Origin: an uncultured Hellea sp.
GTDB lineage: Bacteria; Pseudomonadota; Alphaproteobacteria; Caulobacterales; Maricaulaceae
Direction: 5' to 3'
Assembly: GCA_938007935.1 (NCBI GenBank)
Contig: CALLMD010000031.1
Coordinates: forward strand, 1-64,000
Length of the DNA: 64,000 nucleotides
The translations under genes and the position numbers were made by a program. The notes beneath the pieces are model-generated. The model was not told the origin of the DNA and did no database searches. It worked only from the letters and a program-made list of their open reading frames with translations. The stretch's first letter is position 1. Each line of letters opens with the position of its first letter. Positions 42,663 through 50,434 of this stretch are shown here, piece by piece.

Positions 42663-43343
42663 TTATTTATTGGCAGCTTTCTTAGCTGGCTTTAAGCTAG
42701 CCTTAAGAGCCGCAAGTTCAGTCTCGATAGCTTCATCAGCTTCAAGAGCTGCGAATTGTCCCTCCAGGCTCTCACCTGATCCGAGGTCAAACGCTTCAAC
42801 ATGCGCTTCAAGCTCGTCAACTTTGCGTTCCATCCGCTCATAGCGAGATAAAGCATCATCAACCTTGTTAGTATGAAGCTGCGAGCGCATCCGAATTTGG
42901 CCTTTCGCAACATTCGTGCGCATCATCAGCGCCTTATGTTTCGCTTTGGCTTCATCAAGCTTAGTTTGCAACTTGGACAAGTCACCATCAGCTTTAGCTA
43001 CGGCTTCATCAAGAACGTCAATCTCTCTTAATACGACTTCACTCATTTGCTCAGCCTGTTGCTTCGCTGCGAGTGCACCGCGAGCAAGATCTTCACGGTC
43101 TTTAGTCAGCGCTAGTTCCGCCTTTTCAGCCCATTCACCAGCGCGAGACTTATAAGCCTCAGCTTTGCGGGACAGTTCCTTACGTTCCGCAATATTGCGA
43201 GCGGCATCAGTGCGAACTTCAACCAATGTATCTTCCATTTCCTGAATAATCAGGCGGGCGATCTTCTCCGGATTCTCCGCCTTATCAATCATGGCGTTGA
43301 GGTTGGAGTTAATAATGTCACCCATGCGAGAAAAAATTCCCAT
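42663..43343 (-). CDS. pspA: Phage shock protein A (PspA/IM30 family)
   Basis: A 226-residue ESCRT-III-like protein that binds and stabilises stressed inner membrane and, in enterobacteria, inhibits PspF. The amphipathic N-terminus MGIFSRMGDIINSNLNAMI and MIQEMEDTLVEVR-type helix (near 29-42) are typical; the rest is long coiled coil with A/K/E-rich heptads. AAGGAGACGA precedes the ATG. The extreme C-terminus is Lys/Ala-rich. Confidence 0.95.
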   Translation of the reverse strand: MGIFSRMGDIINSNLNAMIDKAENPEKIARLIIQEMEDTLVEVRTDAARNIAERKELSRKAEAYKSRAGEWAEKAELALTKDREDLARGALAAKQQAEQMSEVVLREIDVLDEAVAKADGDLSKLQTKLDEAKAKHKALMMRTNVAKGQIRMRSQLHTNKVDDALSRYERMERKVDELEAHVEAFDLGSGESLEGQFAALEADEAIETELAALKASLKPAKKAANK

Positions 43344-43363
43344 GTGTCGTCTCCTTAGTTAAT

Positions 43364-43501
43364 CTAAAAAATTGTAGCGATCAGGTAACCTGCGGCGAAA
43401 AAGCCCCAGCATTCCATCTTGCGGGTTGAAAGGTAGCGAAGGAAGCGGGCGCCCTTAGAGCGCCAGCTCTCTTCTGAGTAATCGTCATCGTAACGGCTCA
43501 T
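43364..43501 (-). CDS. Small psp-operon membrane protein, 45 aa
   Basis: Start at 43501 after AGGAGAGAGAGT. The N-terminal half is charged (MSRYDDDYSEESWRSK), the middle basic, and the last ~17 residues hydrophobic (CWGFFAAGYLIATIF), suggesting a tail-anchored or re-entrant helix with the N-terminus inside. It lies 20 bp upstream of pspA and 10 bp downstream of another small gene with the same ribosome-site wording, so it is almost certainly in the psp operon. It could be a functional counterpart of PspD, but I see no sequence match to justify that name. Confidence 0.65.
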   Translation of the reverse strand: MSRYDDDYSEESWRSKGARFLRYLSTRKMECWGFFAAGYLIATIF

Positions 43502-43511
43502 ACTCTCTCTC

Positions 43512-43673
43512 CTAAATGCCGAAGCCGGCAATACGAGAACCGCCGATGCGAGTTCCCATCACGGCGCGGTAGCGACGTGAACGCGCGTGACGGACTGATG
43601 CGTCTGCATCAAATTCTGGGATGGCACTCCCTGTATTCGAACCTGCATCAATGTCAAAAGTGCGGTAAGTCAT
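43512..43673 (-). CDS. Small psp-operon protein, 53 aa, first gene of operon
   Basis: Start at 43673 after AAGGAGAGAGACT, stop TAG at 43512. The N-terminal half is acidic, the centre very basic (SVRHARSRRYRAVMG) and the end Gly/Ile-rich (TRIGGSRIAGFGI). No signal peptide, clear membrane helix or known domain. It is the promoter-proximal gene of the psp run. A leader peptide or a small PspA/PspF partner are both possible; neither is shown. Confidence 0.65.
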   Translation of the reverse strand: MTYRTFDIDAGSNTGSAIPEFDADASVRHARSRRYRAVMGTRIGGSRIAGFGI

Positions 43674-43880
43674 AGTCTCTCTCCTTTTATCGTCTCCTTA
43701 TGCTGAGATGTTTCCCTCAGCGACAAATTCAAATTGGCGAATTTGGGAGGAAATGTCGACATTTTTTAAGTCATTGATTTTATTATATTTTTCATTTTTT
43801 TCAAAATTTGACAACTTTTATTTAGTAAATAAAACTAATAATATTTGCCATTTAGTCATATTTATTAGTATATTTAACCT
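43674..43880. promoter_or_regulatory. Divergent pspF / psp-operon control region
   Basis: A very AT-rich gap. TTAGT-N7-ACTAA (43822-43838) and the arms ACTAATAA/TTATTAGT (43834-43841, 43862-43869) resemble my recollection of the E. coli PspF binding site and lie just before pspF. A minus-strand TATAAT (43782-43787) is a likely -10 for psp; the nearest TTGTCA is 21 bp away, so the -35 is poor. A perfect 14-bp palindrome covers 43751-43764, and a hairpin GCTGAG/CTCAGC (43702-43721) lies in the leader. No convincing sigma-54 -24/-12 element is seen. Confidence 0.5.
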
Positions 43881-44903
43881 ATGACTTCGATTCCTGCGCA
43901 GCCTATCGGTCAATCCGAATCCTTCCATGCCCTGATGGACCGTGTTTCCAACACGGCCTCACTCGACAAACCCGTTTTAATTGTTGGCGAACGGGGAACA
44001 GGCAAAGAAATGATTGCCTCACGCCTCCATTTTCTTTCCCCGCGTTGGGAGGCTTTATACATAAAAGTCAATTGCGCGGCCTTTTCCGATGAGATGCTAG
44101 GCCGTGAACTTTTCGGCGAAACCTTCATGGATGGCCGAGATGACACCAATGGACGCTTTTTTGAGGCTGATGGGGGCACGCTATTTTTAGATAATATAGA
44201 GACGCTCTCCCCCCGCCTTCAAGAGAAACTCATGCGCGCTGTGGAATATGGTGAATATGAAGCCGGAGGCGAAGCCGAAACACAGGAAGTCGATGTGCAT
44301 ATCATTACAGCGACAGGAATCGATTTGCCTGCTGCGGTCGCCCGAGGTGAATTTAGAGCAGATTTAATCGACCGACTCGCCTTTGATGTCATTACATTGC
44401 CGCCCCTCCGCGCGCGCAGAGAGGATATTGCACCGCTGGCCGAACATTTTGGCCGTAAAATCTCAGCTGACTTAGGGGCAGAGGCCTTCCCAGGCTTCAC
44501 CCCTGAAGCGCTGATTGAGATGGAAACAAAAGAATGGCCAGGTAATATTCGTGAATTAAAGACGGTTGTTGAGCGCAATGTCGCGCGGGCTTTTCTTATA
44601 GATGAGGCCTTATCTCACCCAATCTCGGATTTGAACTTTGACCCCTTCGAAAGCCCCTACCGCCTAAGTGAGGGCGCCCATTCACTTCCCGAAACCTCAA
44701 CCAGTGCCCCGCTGCCACAAGAGGCAGCCCACAACGACACAGATAGCAAAGGCTTTAATGAGCGCGTTTTAGTCTTTGAACGCCGCCTCATTGATGAAGC
44801 CTTATTACAAAGCAATGGACATCAAGGCAAAGCGGCGGACTATCTAGATCTAACCTATCACAGCTTTCGCGGCTTATTGCGTAAACACGGCCTTAAAAAA
44901 TAA
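43881..44903 (+). CDS. pspF: PspF-like regulator lacking GAFTGA and the Walker B glutamate
   Basis: A 340-residue AAA+ protein closely following PspF in layout: no receiver domain, Walker A GERGTGKE (36-43), VNCAAF with the switch Asn64, FRADLIDRLAFDVITLPPLRAR (starts near 157), WPGNIRELKTVVER and a C-terminal Fis-type helix-turn-helix (LTYHSFRGLLRKHGL). Two key features differ. Where enhancer-binding proteins have HEAGAFTGA, this one has ETFMDGRDDTN (80-90), removing the sigma-54-contacting loop. Walker B reads LFLDN (101-105) instead of LFLDE. It may thus bind DNA without driving sigma-54 promoters. Divergent from the psp operon. Confidence 0.9.
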   Translation: MTSIPAQPIGQSESFHALMDRVSNTASLDKPVLIVGERGTGKEMIASRLHFLSPRWEALYIKVNCAAFSDEMLGRELFGETFMDGRDDTNGRFFEADGGTLFLDNIETLSPRLQEKLMRAVEYGEYEAGGEAETQEVDVHIITATGIDLPAAVARGEFRADLIDRLAFDVITLPPLRARREDIAPLAEHFGRKISADLGAEAFPGFTPEALIEMETKEWPGNIRELKTVVERNVARAFLIDEALSHPISDLNFDPFESPYRLSEGAHSLPETSTSAPLPQEAAHNDTDSKGFNERVLVFERRLIDEALLQSNGHQGKAADYLDLTYHSFRGLLRKHGLKK

Positions 44904-44917
44904 CCCAAACGAGTTAC

Positions 44918-46210
44918 CTACCATCTCGACATGGCTGACGAGATTTCTACGGGGGGAATATCTTGAACGCGTAGCGGCATCGTTAGCGACAAACCCGCCA
45001 ATGTGCGGGCGCGTGACAACGCCACATAGGTTTGCCCTGCAGCAAAAGCCCCATTGCCAAGATCAATCCTAACATCTTCAAGCGTTAAACCTTGCGCTTT
45101 GTGTATCGTCACGGCCCAGGCCAATATAAGGGGAATTTGCTCGAATGTTGCGGCTGCGGACTCTTCCATTTTTTGCGTAATGTCATTCCATTTATAGCTT
45201 ATCGCTTCCCATTTCGCAGGTTCCAGCCTTCGCACCGCCCCGCCGCTATCAAATTTCACATAAACAGCTTCAGAAGTCAGATCGGTGATTGCACCCAGAG
45301 ACCCATTGACCCATCTTTTTTGCGGATCATTCTTTACGGCCATAACGCGTGCGCCCTTTTTCAGCATAAGCTTAGGCGGGGCTGGCGCGCGGCTGGCATT
45401 AAATTTCCCCTTAATCACGCTCTCATATTCCATCGCTGTAGGGCCTAAGCCCTCAAGCCCCCTTTTATTGTAGCGCTCTGCAATAGCATTGGTCGCCGTG
45501 AGCATAACCGGCATATGCCCGTCTCTATGCTGCCTCAGACATAGTTCATTTAAAGTGGAGACAGCTGCTTCAATATTACGGGCGATTCTTATATCCGATA
45601 AAAGACTGACAAAATCTGCATCCTTTTGGCGGTACACTTTGGTCAGTTCAAAATGCACAGGCGGGTAATTTTCTAAAACCTTTGCATCATAGGCATAAGG
45701 ACCTTGATACCCAAATTGTGCCAGCACAGCTTTTTCGCGGGCAGGTATAACAGGCGGCAGCTGATGAAAGTCACCAACACACAGAACTCTGCATCCCCCA
45801 AAAGGAAGGTTTGGATTTTGCGCGCCTCTGAGGACGATATCGATGCCATCTAATATATCCGCGCGCACCATAGATATTTCGTCGATGACAACTAACTCGA
45901 CTTTTTTCCAAAGCCGATTGCGCCGTTGATCGCTTAGCGCGTTCTCATCAATAACCTGAAAGGGAAATCGGAAAAAAGAATGTATCGTCTGCCCGCCTAT
46001 ATTAAGCGCGGCCACGCCCGTCGGGGCGAGGACAACAGTGTTCCCTATATCCCCTAGCCTCTTTATATAATTCAAAAGCGTGGATTTGCCTGTACCTGCT
46101 TCCCCCGTGACAAGAATAGGAGAGCGGTCATCGGAGCGAAGCTGTTCTAAAATATGGGCGATTATCGGCTCAGCCTCATAATTATCAAATATGGGTTCCA
46201 ATGATGACAC
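44918..46210 (-). CDS. PIF1/RecD-like ATP-dependent DNA helicase
   Basis: Superfamily 1B 5'-3' helicase of 430 residues. Walker A GEAGTGKSTLLN is near 36-47, Walker B VVIDEISMVRADIL near 107-120, motif III VGDFHQLPPV near 146-155 and the C-terminal motif VALSRARTLAGLSL near 395-408. WAVTIHKAQGLTLEDV near 367 is also typical. A stand-alone PIF1-like helicase of this size is seen in many bacteria and acts in replication or repair. Convergent with pspF (14-bp gap) and divergent from the DUF3604 gene. Confidence 0.92.
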   Translation of the reverse strand: MSSLEPIFDNYEAEPIIAHILEQLRSDDRSPILVTGEAGTGKSTLLNYIKRLGDIGNTVVLAPTGVAALNIGGQTIHSFFRFPFQVIDENALSDQRRNRLWKKVELVVIDEISMVRADILDGIDIVLRGAQNPNLPFGGCRVLCVGDFHQLPPVIPAREKAVLAQFGYQGPYAYDAKVLENYPPVHFELTKVYRQKDADFVSLLSDIRIARNIEAAVSTLNELCLRQHRDGHMPVMLTATNAIAERYNKRGLEGLGPTAMEYESVIKGKFNASRAPAPPKLMLKKGARVMAVKNDPQKRWVNGSLGAITDLTSEAVYVKFDSGGAVRRLEPAKWEAISYKWNDITQKMEESAAATFEQIPLILAWAVTIHKAQGLTLEDVRIDLGNGAFAAGQTYVALSRARTLAGLSLTMPLRVQDIPPVEISSAMSRW

Positions 46211-46318
46211 GTCAGCCTTTCGCGATTCACCTATGGCTTACCCCTATACATTCATCGCAGAAAGCATTGAATTATCGAAAGAAGAATAATCTATCTCACA
46301 TAAGGCTTTACATTCTGC

Positions 46319-46347
46319 CGACTTTTCGATTAGCGTTCGGAAAGTCG
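46319..46347. promoter_or_regulatory. Inverted repeat upstream of the DUF3604 gene
   Basis: CGACTTTTC and GGAAAGTCG, eight of nine positions complementary, 11-nt spacer, ending 20 bp before the ATG at 46367. It could be an operator or a leader hairpin. Confidence 0.35.
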
Positions 46348-46366
46348 AATTTAAGGGGAATGTTCC

Positions 46367-48298
46367 ATGATGAACACATTATCTAGAGCGAAGCTGCGCT
46401 CTATCAGCGCCGCCGCACTTCTAATCGGATTGGCCGCTTGTCAGCCTAGCACAAGTGAAAAAACTACGGACGATATGGCATCTAAAACCAGTTCAGATGT
46501 AGCTAAACCCGTCAAAATCGAACGCAGCCCGACGAAGAATGCTTATTTTGGTGACACCCATGTTCATACCAAAAACTCTTTCGACGCCTTTATTGTTGGA
46601 ACGCGCACAAAGGCCGATGACGCTTACCGTTTTGCCAAAGGCGAAGCCATTGATAATGGGGAAGGCCACCAAATCAAACTTGATGGCCCGCCGCTTGATT
46701 TCTATGCCGTCACTGATCACGGCGAATATATGGGGGTCATCGCCGCCATGCGGGATAAAGACTCCCATATCTCCAAAACAGAAACGGCTAAGTCTATTTT
46801 TGGACTTTTTGGCGGCTCCCGTGAAGATCGCATGAACGCCTTTATCGAGATAGGCACAACAATCGTAACAGGTGAAGAGATTGAAGATATTTATGATCGC
46901 GACTTTATTGATAATGCCTGGGCGGAAAATGTTGCAGCCGCTGAAAAGCATAATGAGCCCGGTAAATTTACGACATTTGCTGGCTATGAATTTACCGCCA
47001 TGGAAATACTGGGCTCAATCGAAGACAATCTTGGGGCCGTCAATTTACACCGTAATGTCATTTTTGAAGACGCCGCGCCAAAGCGCCTTTTCACCACCCT
47101 TGATAGCCCCAATCCCGAAGATCTTTGGACATGGATGAATAGTGAACGCGCGGCAGGGCGTAATGTGATTTCCATCCCGCATAACTCGAACGGCTCTAAT
47201 GGCCAGATGTTTGATCTGGCGAAAACAGATGGCACGCCTTTTACAACAGAATATGCCTCAAACCGGATTAAGAACGAGCCCATCGTGGAAATGACCCAAA
47301 TTAAGGGCACATCAGAAACACACCCCCTGCTCTCACCACAAGATGAATTTGCTGACTTTGAGCTCTATGAGATTTTGATTGGCTCTCCTACCCGGTCAAA
47401 AGTGGACACGGGGAGCTATGTTCGCCCAACACTTGGACGCGGACTTAAACTGGAAGCTGAGCTTGGTGAGAACCCTTATCAATTTGGCTTTATTGGCGCC
47501 TCTGATACACATGTCAGTGCGCCTTCGCTTTCAGAAGAAAATCATTTTGGTAAATTTGCAAATGACATGCAACCTGATGTTCGCGGCTCTGTGCCGCCAG
47601 AGGGCGCAAAAGCATGGCCCGAAGGGTTTGAGATTGCACCAGCCGACTTAATCGCGGCCACACAATATGGCGCGTCTGGCCTTGCAGGCGTCTGGGCCGA
47701 GTCCAATACAAGAGAAGACATATTTAATGGCATGAAAAAAAAGGAAACCTTTGCCACATCTGGCCCCCGCATCCGCCTGCGCATGTTTGCAGGTGAAAAT
47801 TATGAGCCAACAATCTTGACCAAGCCCAATTTAACTGAACTCGCCTATGCGGGCGGCGTGCCGATGGGCGGTGAGCTGAAAGCTCAGACCAAGTCTCCGA
47901 CATTCTTGACTTGGGCGACACAAGATCCCAATGGCAAGCCCTTACAGCGTATGCAAATCATCAAAGTCACGCCTGCAGGCGAAGCCATATATGATGTCGC
48001 CTGCGCAAATGGTAGCGCCATTAACCTGGCGACGCATCGCTGCGCGGATAATGGCGCGCGTGTTGACCTCTCGACTTGCGCGACCAACGACTCAACCGGC
48101 GTAGCAGAGCTCAAATCCATCTGGGAAGACCCTGATTTTAAGGCGGGCGAAGCCGCCGCTTACTATGTACGCGTTCTGGAAAACCCAAAATGCCGATGGA
48201 GCACCTGGGACGCGGTTAGGAACGGCACGCCCCCTAACCCTAAAATGCATACCACGTTGCAAGACCGTGCCTGGAGTAGCCCAATTTGGGTTAAATAA
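46367..48298 (+). CDS. DUF3604 family lipoprotein, putative metal-dependent hydrolase
   Basis: A 643-residue lipoprotein (lipobox LAAC, Cys25-26). The fold begins with AYFGDTHVHTKNSFDAF (near 59-75), a PHP-like metal site, then AVTDHGEYMGVI (near 115-126), SIPHNSNGSNGQMF (near 268-281) and FIGASDTHVSAP (near 374-385), all His/Asp motifs of the DUF3604 family. The substrate is unknown; members are often described as possible phosphoesterase-like enzymes. AGGGGAA lies before the ATG pair. A tRNA promoter follows downstream. Confidence 0.9.
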   Translation: MMNTLSRAKLRSISAAALLIGLAACQPSTSEKTTDDMASKTSSDVAKPVKIERSPTKNAYFGDTHVHTKNSFDAFIVGTRTKADDAYRFAKGEAIDNGEGHQIKLDGPPLDFYAVTDHGEYMGVIAAMRDKDSHISKTETAKSIFGLFGGSREDRMNAFIEIGTTIVTGEEIEDIYDRDFIDNAWAENVAAAEKHNEPGKFTTFAGYEFTAMEILGSIEDNLGAVNLHRNVIFEDAAPKRLFTTLDSPNPEDLWTWMNSERAAGRNVISIPHNSNGSNGQMFDLAKTDGTPFTTEYASNRIKNEPIVEMTQIKGTSETHPLLSPQDEFADFELYEILIGSPTRSKVDTGSYVRPTLGRGLKLEAELGENPYQFGFIGASDTHVSAPSLSEENHFGKFANDMQPDVRGSVPPEGAKAWPEGFEIAPADLIAATQYGASGLAGVWAESNTREDIFNGMKKKETFATSGPRIRLRMFAGENYEPTILTKPNLTELAYAGGVPMGGELKAQTKSPTFLTWATQDPNGKPLQRMQIIKVTPAGEAIYDVACANGSAINLATHRCADNGARVDLSTCATNDSTGVAELKSIWEDPDFKAGEAAAYYVRVLENPKCRWSTWDAVRNGTPPNPKMHTTLQDRAWSSPIWVK

Positions 48299-48359
48299 CG
48301 CCAATTTGGGCGCAGCCGACGCGCTCAAATATTATTTCATCTTTTCTGACACTTACAGC

Positions 48360-48388
48360 TTGATAAAGCCCGCCCCACGCCATATATG
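48360..48388 (+). promoter_or_regulatory. Probable promoter of tRNA-fMet
   Basis: TTGATA (48360-48365), 17-bp spacer, TATATG (48383-48388). The tRNA begins 6 nt after the -10, so the transcript would have almost no leader. Confidence 0.5.
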
Positions 48389-48393
48389 ACGCG

Positions 48394-48470
<77 letters not shown>

Positions 48471-48704
48471 AATCTAAAAGAAACTAGCTAAAACCGTCCT
48501 CCAAAAGAGGTGGTATTTTTTGTTAGGCTCATTGCCTTGACGACGATTTCTAAGGCCACGCCCTCAAATGAACCGTATCCGAAATATGTAGGGAAATTTT
48601 TAATCACAAATTTAGTAATTTTAGCAAGATATAGACTTGTGCGCCTAGCCGAAACTCTGCTACACGCCGCTGGCCTTACTACCAAAAGGCACACCGATTG
48701 GTGA

Positions 48705-48780
48705 TCCGCAATAGCTCAGTTGGTAGAGCAGCTGACTGTTAATCAGCTTGTCGCAGGTTCGAGTCCTGCTTGCGGAGCCA
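48705..48780 (+). tRNA. tRNA-Asn (anticodon GTT)
   Basis: A 76-nt cloverleaf: acceptor TCCGCAA/TTGCGGA, D-arm AGCTCAGTTGGTAGAGC, anticodon GTT at 48738-48740, T-arm GCAGGTTCGAGTCCTGC, encoded CCA. The 234-bp spacer to tRNA-fMet contains no convincing gene. Confidence 0.97.
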
Positions 48781-48901
48781 TCCATTCGGGAAGATTTCTT
48801 CGAGAACTACAAAAAGGCAATTTCCAAGACTGCTAATTACCGAGGCTGACGCAGACAGAAATTGACTGAAACATTATAATTGCAAAACCTAGGAGCCAAA
48901 A

Positions 48902-49543
48902 ATGAAAATTGCCCTTATTATAGAGAACAGCCAAGCGGCCAAAAGCAAGACTGTTTATAACGCTCTTAAAACTGTTGCAGAACCGGCAGGCCACAGCGTG
49001 TCGCATTATGGAATGTATGGGACGGATGATGATGCCTCTCTTACATATGTTATGAATGGCTTATTGGCCGGCCTGTTGATAAATTCAGGCGCGGCAGACT
49101 TTATTGTGACAGGTTGCGGTACAGGTATGGGATCCATGCTTGCCTGTAATGCGATGCCGAACGTAGTTTGCGGCCTGGTAATTGATCCGACAGACGCATT
49201 CCTCTTTGGGCAGATCAATGACGGCAATGCCATTTCTATGCCATATGCAAAAGGTTTCGGCTGGGCTGCGGAACTCAACCTGCAAGATTGTTACAGGAAG
49301 CTTTTTGAAATTGAGCGCGGCGTAGGTTACCCAAAAGAACGCGCAGAGATCATGGCGAAAAATCGTAATATTTTTAGTGAAGTGAAATCTACGGCAACAA
49401 ATGACATGCTATCGATCCTAAAATCGGTAGACCAAGATTTGCTTAAGTCCGCAATTGCAGGTGAAGAGTTTGAAAAGCTATTCCTCGCAAACGCTACGGA
49501 TGAGGCTTTGATTGCTCATGTAAAGAATCTATTAGCCGCTTAA
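48902..49543 (+). CDS. RpiB/LacAB-family sugar isomerase, probable uronate isomerase (DhuI-like)
   Basis: A 213-residue enzyme of the RpiB/LacA/LacB fold, seen in TGCGTGMGSMLACNAMPNVVCG (starts near 76) and an N-terminal MKIALIIENSQAAKS. It is longer than RpiB by a helical C-terminal extension of ~60 residues. In streptococci an RpiB-family enzyme (DhuI) isomerises 4-deoxy-5-hexosulose uronate, and its partner DhuD is a KduD-type dehydrogenase. Here a KduD-type gene follows 52 bp downstream, so the same step is inferred. AGGAG precedes the ATG. The assignment depends on context, not on active-site proof. Confidence 0.75.
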   Translation: MKIALIIENSQAAKSKTVYNALKTVAEPAGHSVSHYGMYGTDDDASLTYVMNGLLAGLLINSGAADFIVTGCGTGMGSMLACNAMPNVVCGLVIDPTDAFLFGQINDGNAISMPYAKGFGWAAELNLQDCYRKLFEIERGVGYPKERAEIMAKNRNIFSEVKSTATNDMLSILKSVDQDLLKSAIAGEEFEKLFLANATDEALIAHVKNLLAA

Positions 49544-49595
49544 CTTTCGCGGATTTTCGAGATTTTTCGATCCCCCACTACTTATAGGAGCCTCC

Positions 49596-50357
49596 ATGAA
49601 TGTGAGCCCTTTTGACCTTTCTAACAAAGTCGCGTTAGTCACCGGCGCGAATACAGGCCTCGGCCAGGGTATGGCAATTGCATTGGCCGAAGCCGGAGCA
49701 GATATTGCACTCATCGGGCGTTCAGAACCGAGTAATACTTTGGCAAAACTTTCCGAGGTCGGCGTGAAGACACATTCTATACTAACTGATCTAGGCAGTG
49801 CCGATAAAGTTAGCGGAATTATATCCGAGACCGCTGATATCTTAGGTCGAGCGGATATTCTGGTGAATAATGCTGGTATCATTAAACGGAATGAAGCGAT
49901 TGACTTTACGCCGGATGAGTGGGACGCAGTCATGAATGTGAACTTGCGGACGCTTTTCTTTTTATCCCAAGCCTTCGCCAGGCACTTGATCGCAGCTAAA
50001 AAACCCGGCAAGATCATCAACATTGCCTCCATGCTGACTTTTCAAGGAGGAGTTCGCGTTCCGTCTTACACAGCATCAAAAAGCGGTGTAGGCGGCCTTA
50101 CAAAGGCTTTAGCTAATGAATGGGCTGGTCATAATATCAATGTAAATGCGATTGCCCCTGGCTATTTTGCGACGAATAACACCGCAGCACTGCAGTCGGA
50201 TGAAAAGCGCAATGCCGAAATTCTTGGCCGTATTCCTTGCGGTCGCTGGGGCAGACCATCTGATCTGGGCGGGGCTGCTGTCTTCCTCGCCTCACAGGCA
50301 TCGGATTATGTTCAAGGCATTACGCTGCCTGTGGATGGCGGTTGGCTTTCCAGATAA
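49596..50357 (+). CDS. kduD: KduD-type 2-keto-3-deoxy-D-gluconate dehydrogenase
   Basis: Short-chain dehydrogenase of 253 residues. The NAD(P) loop TGANTGLGQGMA is at 17-28, NNAG at 89-92, and the catalytic Ser, Tyr, Lys are in ASMLTF...YTASKSG (near 144-163). GRIPCGRWGRPSDLGGAAVF near 209-228 and the ending VDGGWLSR are KduD hallmarks. The reaction inferred is 2,5-diketo-3-deoxygluconate to 2-keto-3-deoxygluconate in uronate breakdown. AGGAG before the ATG; a terminator follows. Confidence 0.88.
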   Translation: MNVSPFDLSNKVALVTGANTGLGQGMAIALAEAGADIALIGRSEPSNTLAKLSEVGVKTHSILTDLGSADKVSGIISETADILGRADILVNNAGIIKRNEAIDFTPDEWDAVMNVNLRTLFFLSQAFARHLIAAKKPGKIINIASMLTFQGGVRVPSYTASKSGVGGLTKALANEWAGHNINVNAIAPGYFATNNTAALQSDEKRNAEILGRIPCGRWGRPSDLGGAAVFLASQASDYVQGITLPVDGGWLSR

Positions 50358-50381
50358 ACATACTGAAATATCAAACTATAA

Positions 50382-50412
50382 AAGCGAGGCCAATTAAGCC
50401 TTGCTTTTTTTT
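50382..50412 (+). terminator. Rho-independent terminator between kduD and dctM
   Basis: AAGCGAGGC (50382-50390) pairs with GCCTTGCTT (50398-50406), and eight T follow. Convergent position; it may also slow minus-strand transcription. Confidence 0.85.
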
Positions 50413-50434
50413 ATCCGCTCATAACTTGATCGCA

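Noticed and set aside
43702-43715. GG-N10-GC on the minus strand upstream of the psp operon, a possible sigma-54 element
   Set aside because: Flanking bases do not match TGGCAC or TTGCA, and the match is a by-product of the GCTGAG/CTCAGC hairpin.
48510-48704. 64-codon plus-strand frame between the two tRNA genes
   Set aside because: No ribosome site, atypical composition, and it runs straight to the tRNA start; best seen as spacer.
48705-48780. tRNA-Asn as the attachment site of an integrated island carrying the uronate genes
   Set aside because: No integrase and no second copy of the tRNA 3' end were found in the window; only the suggestive position remains.
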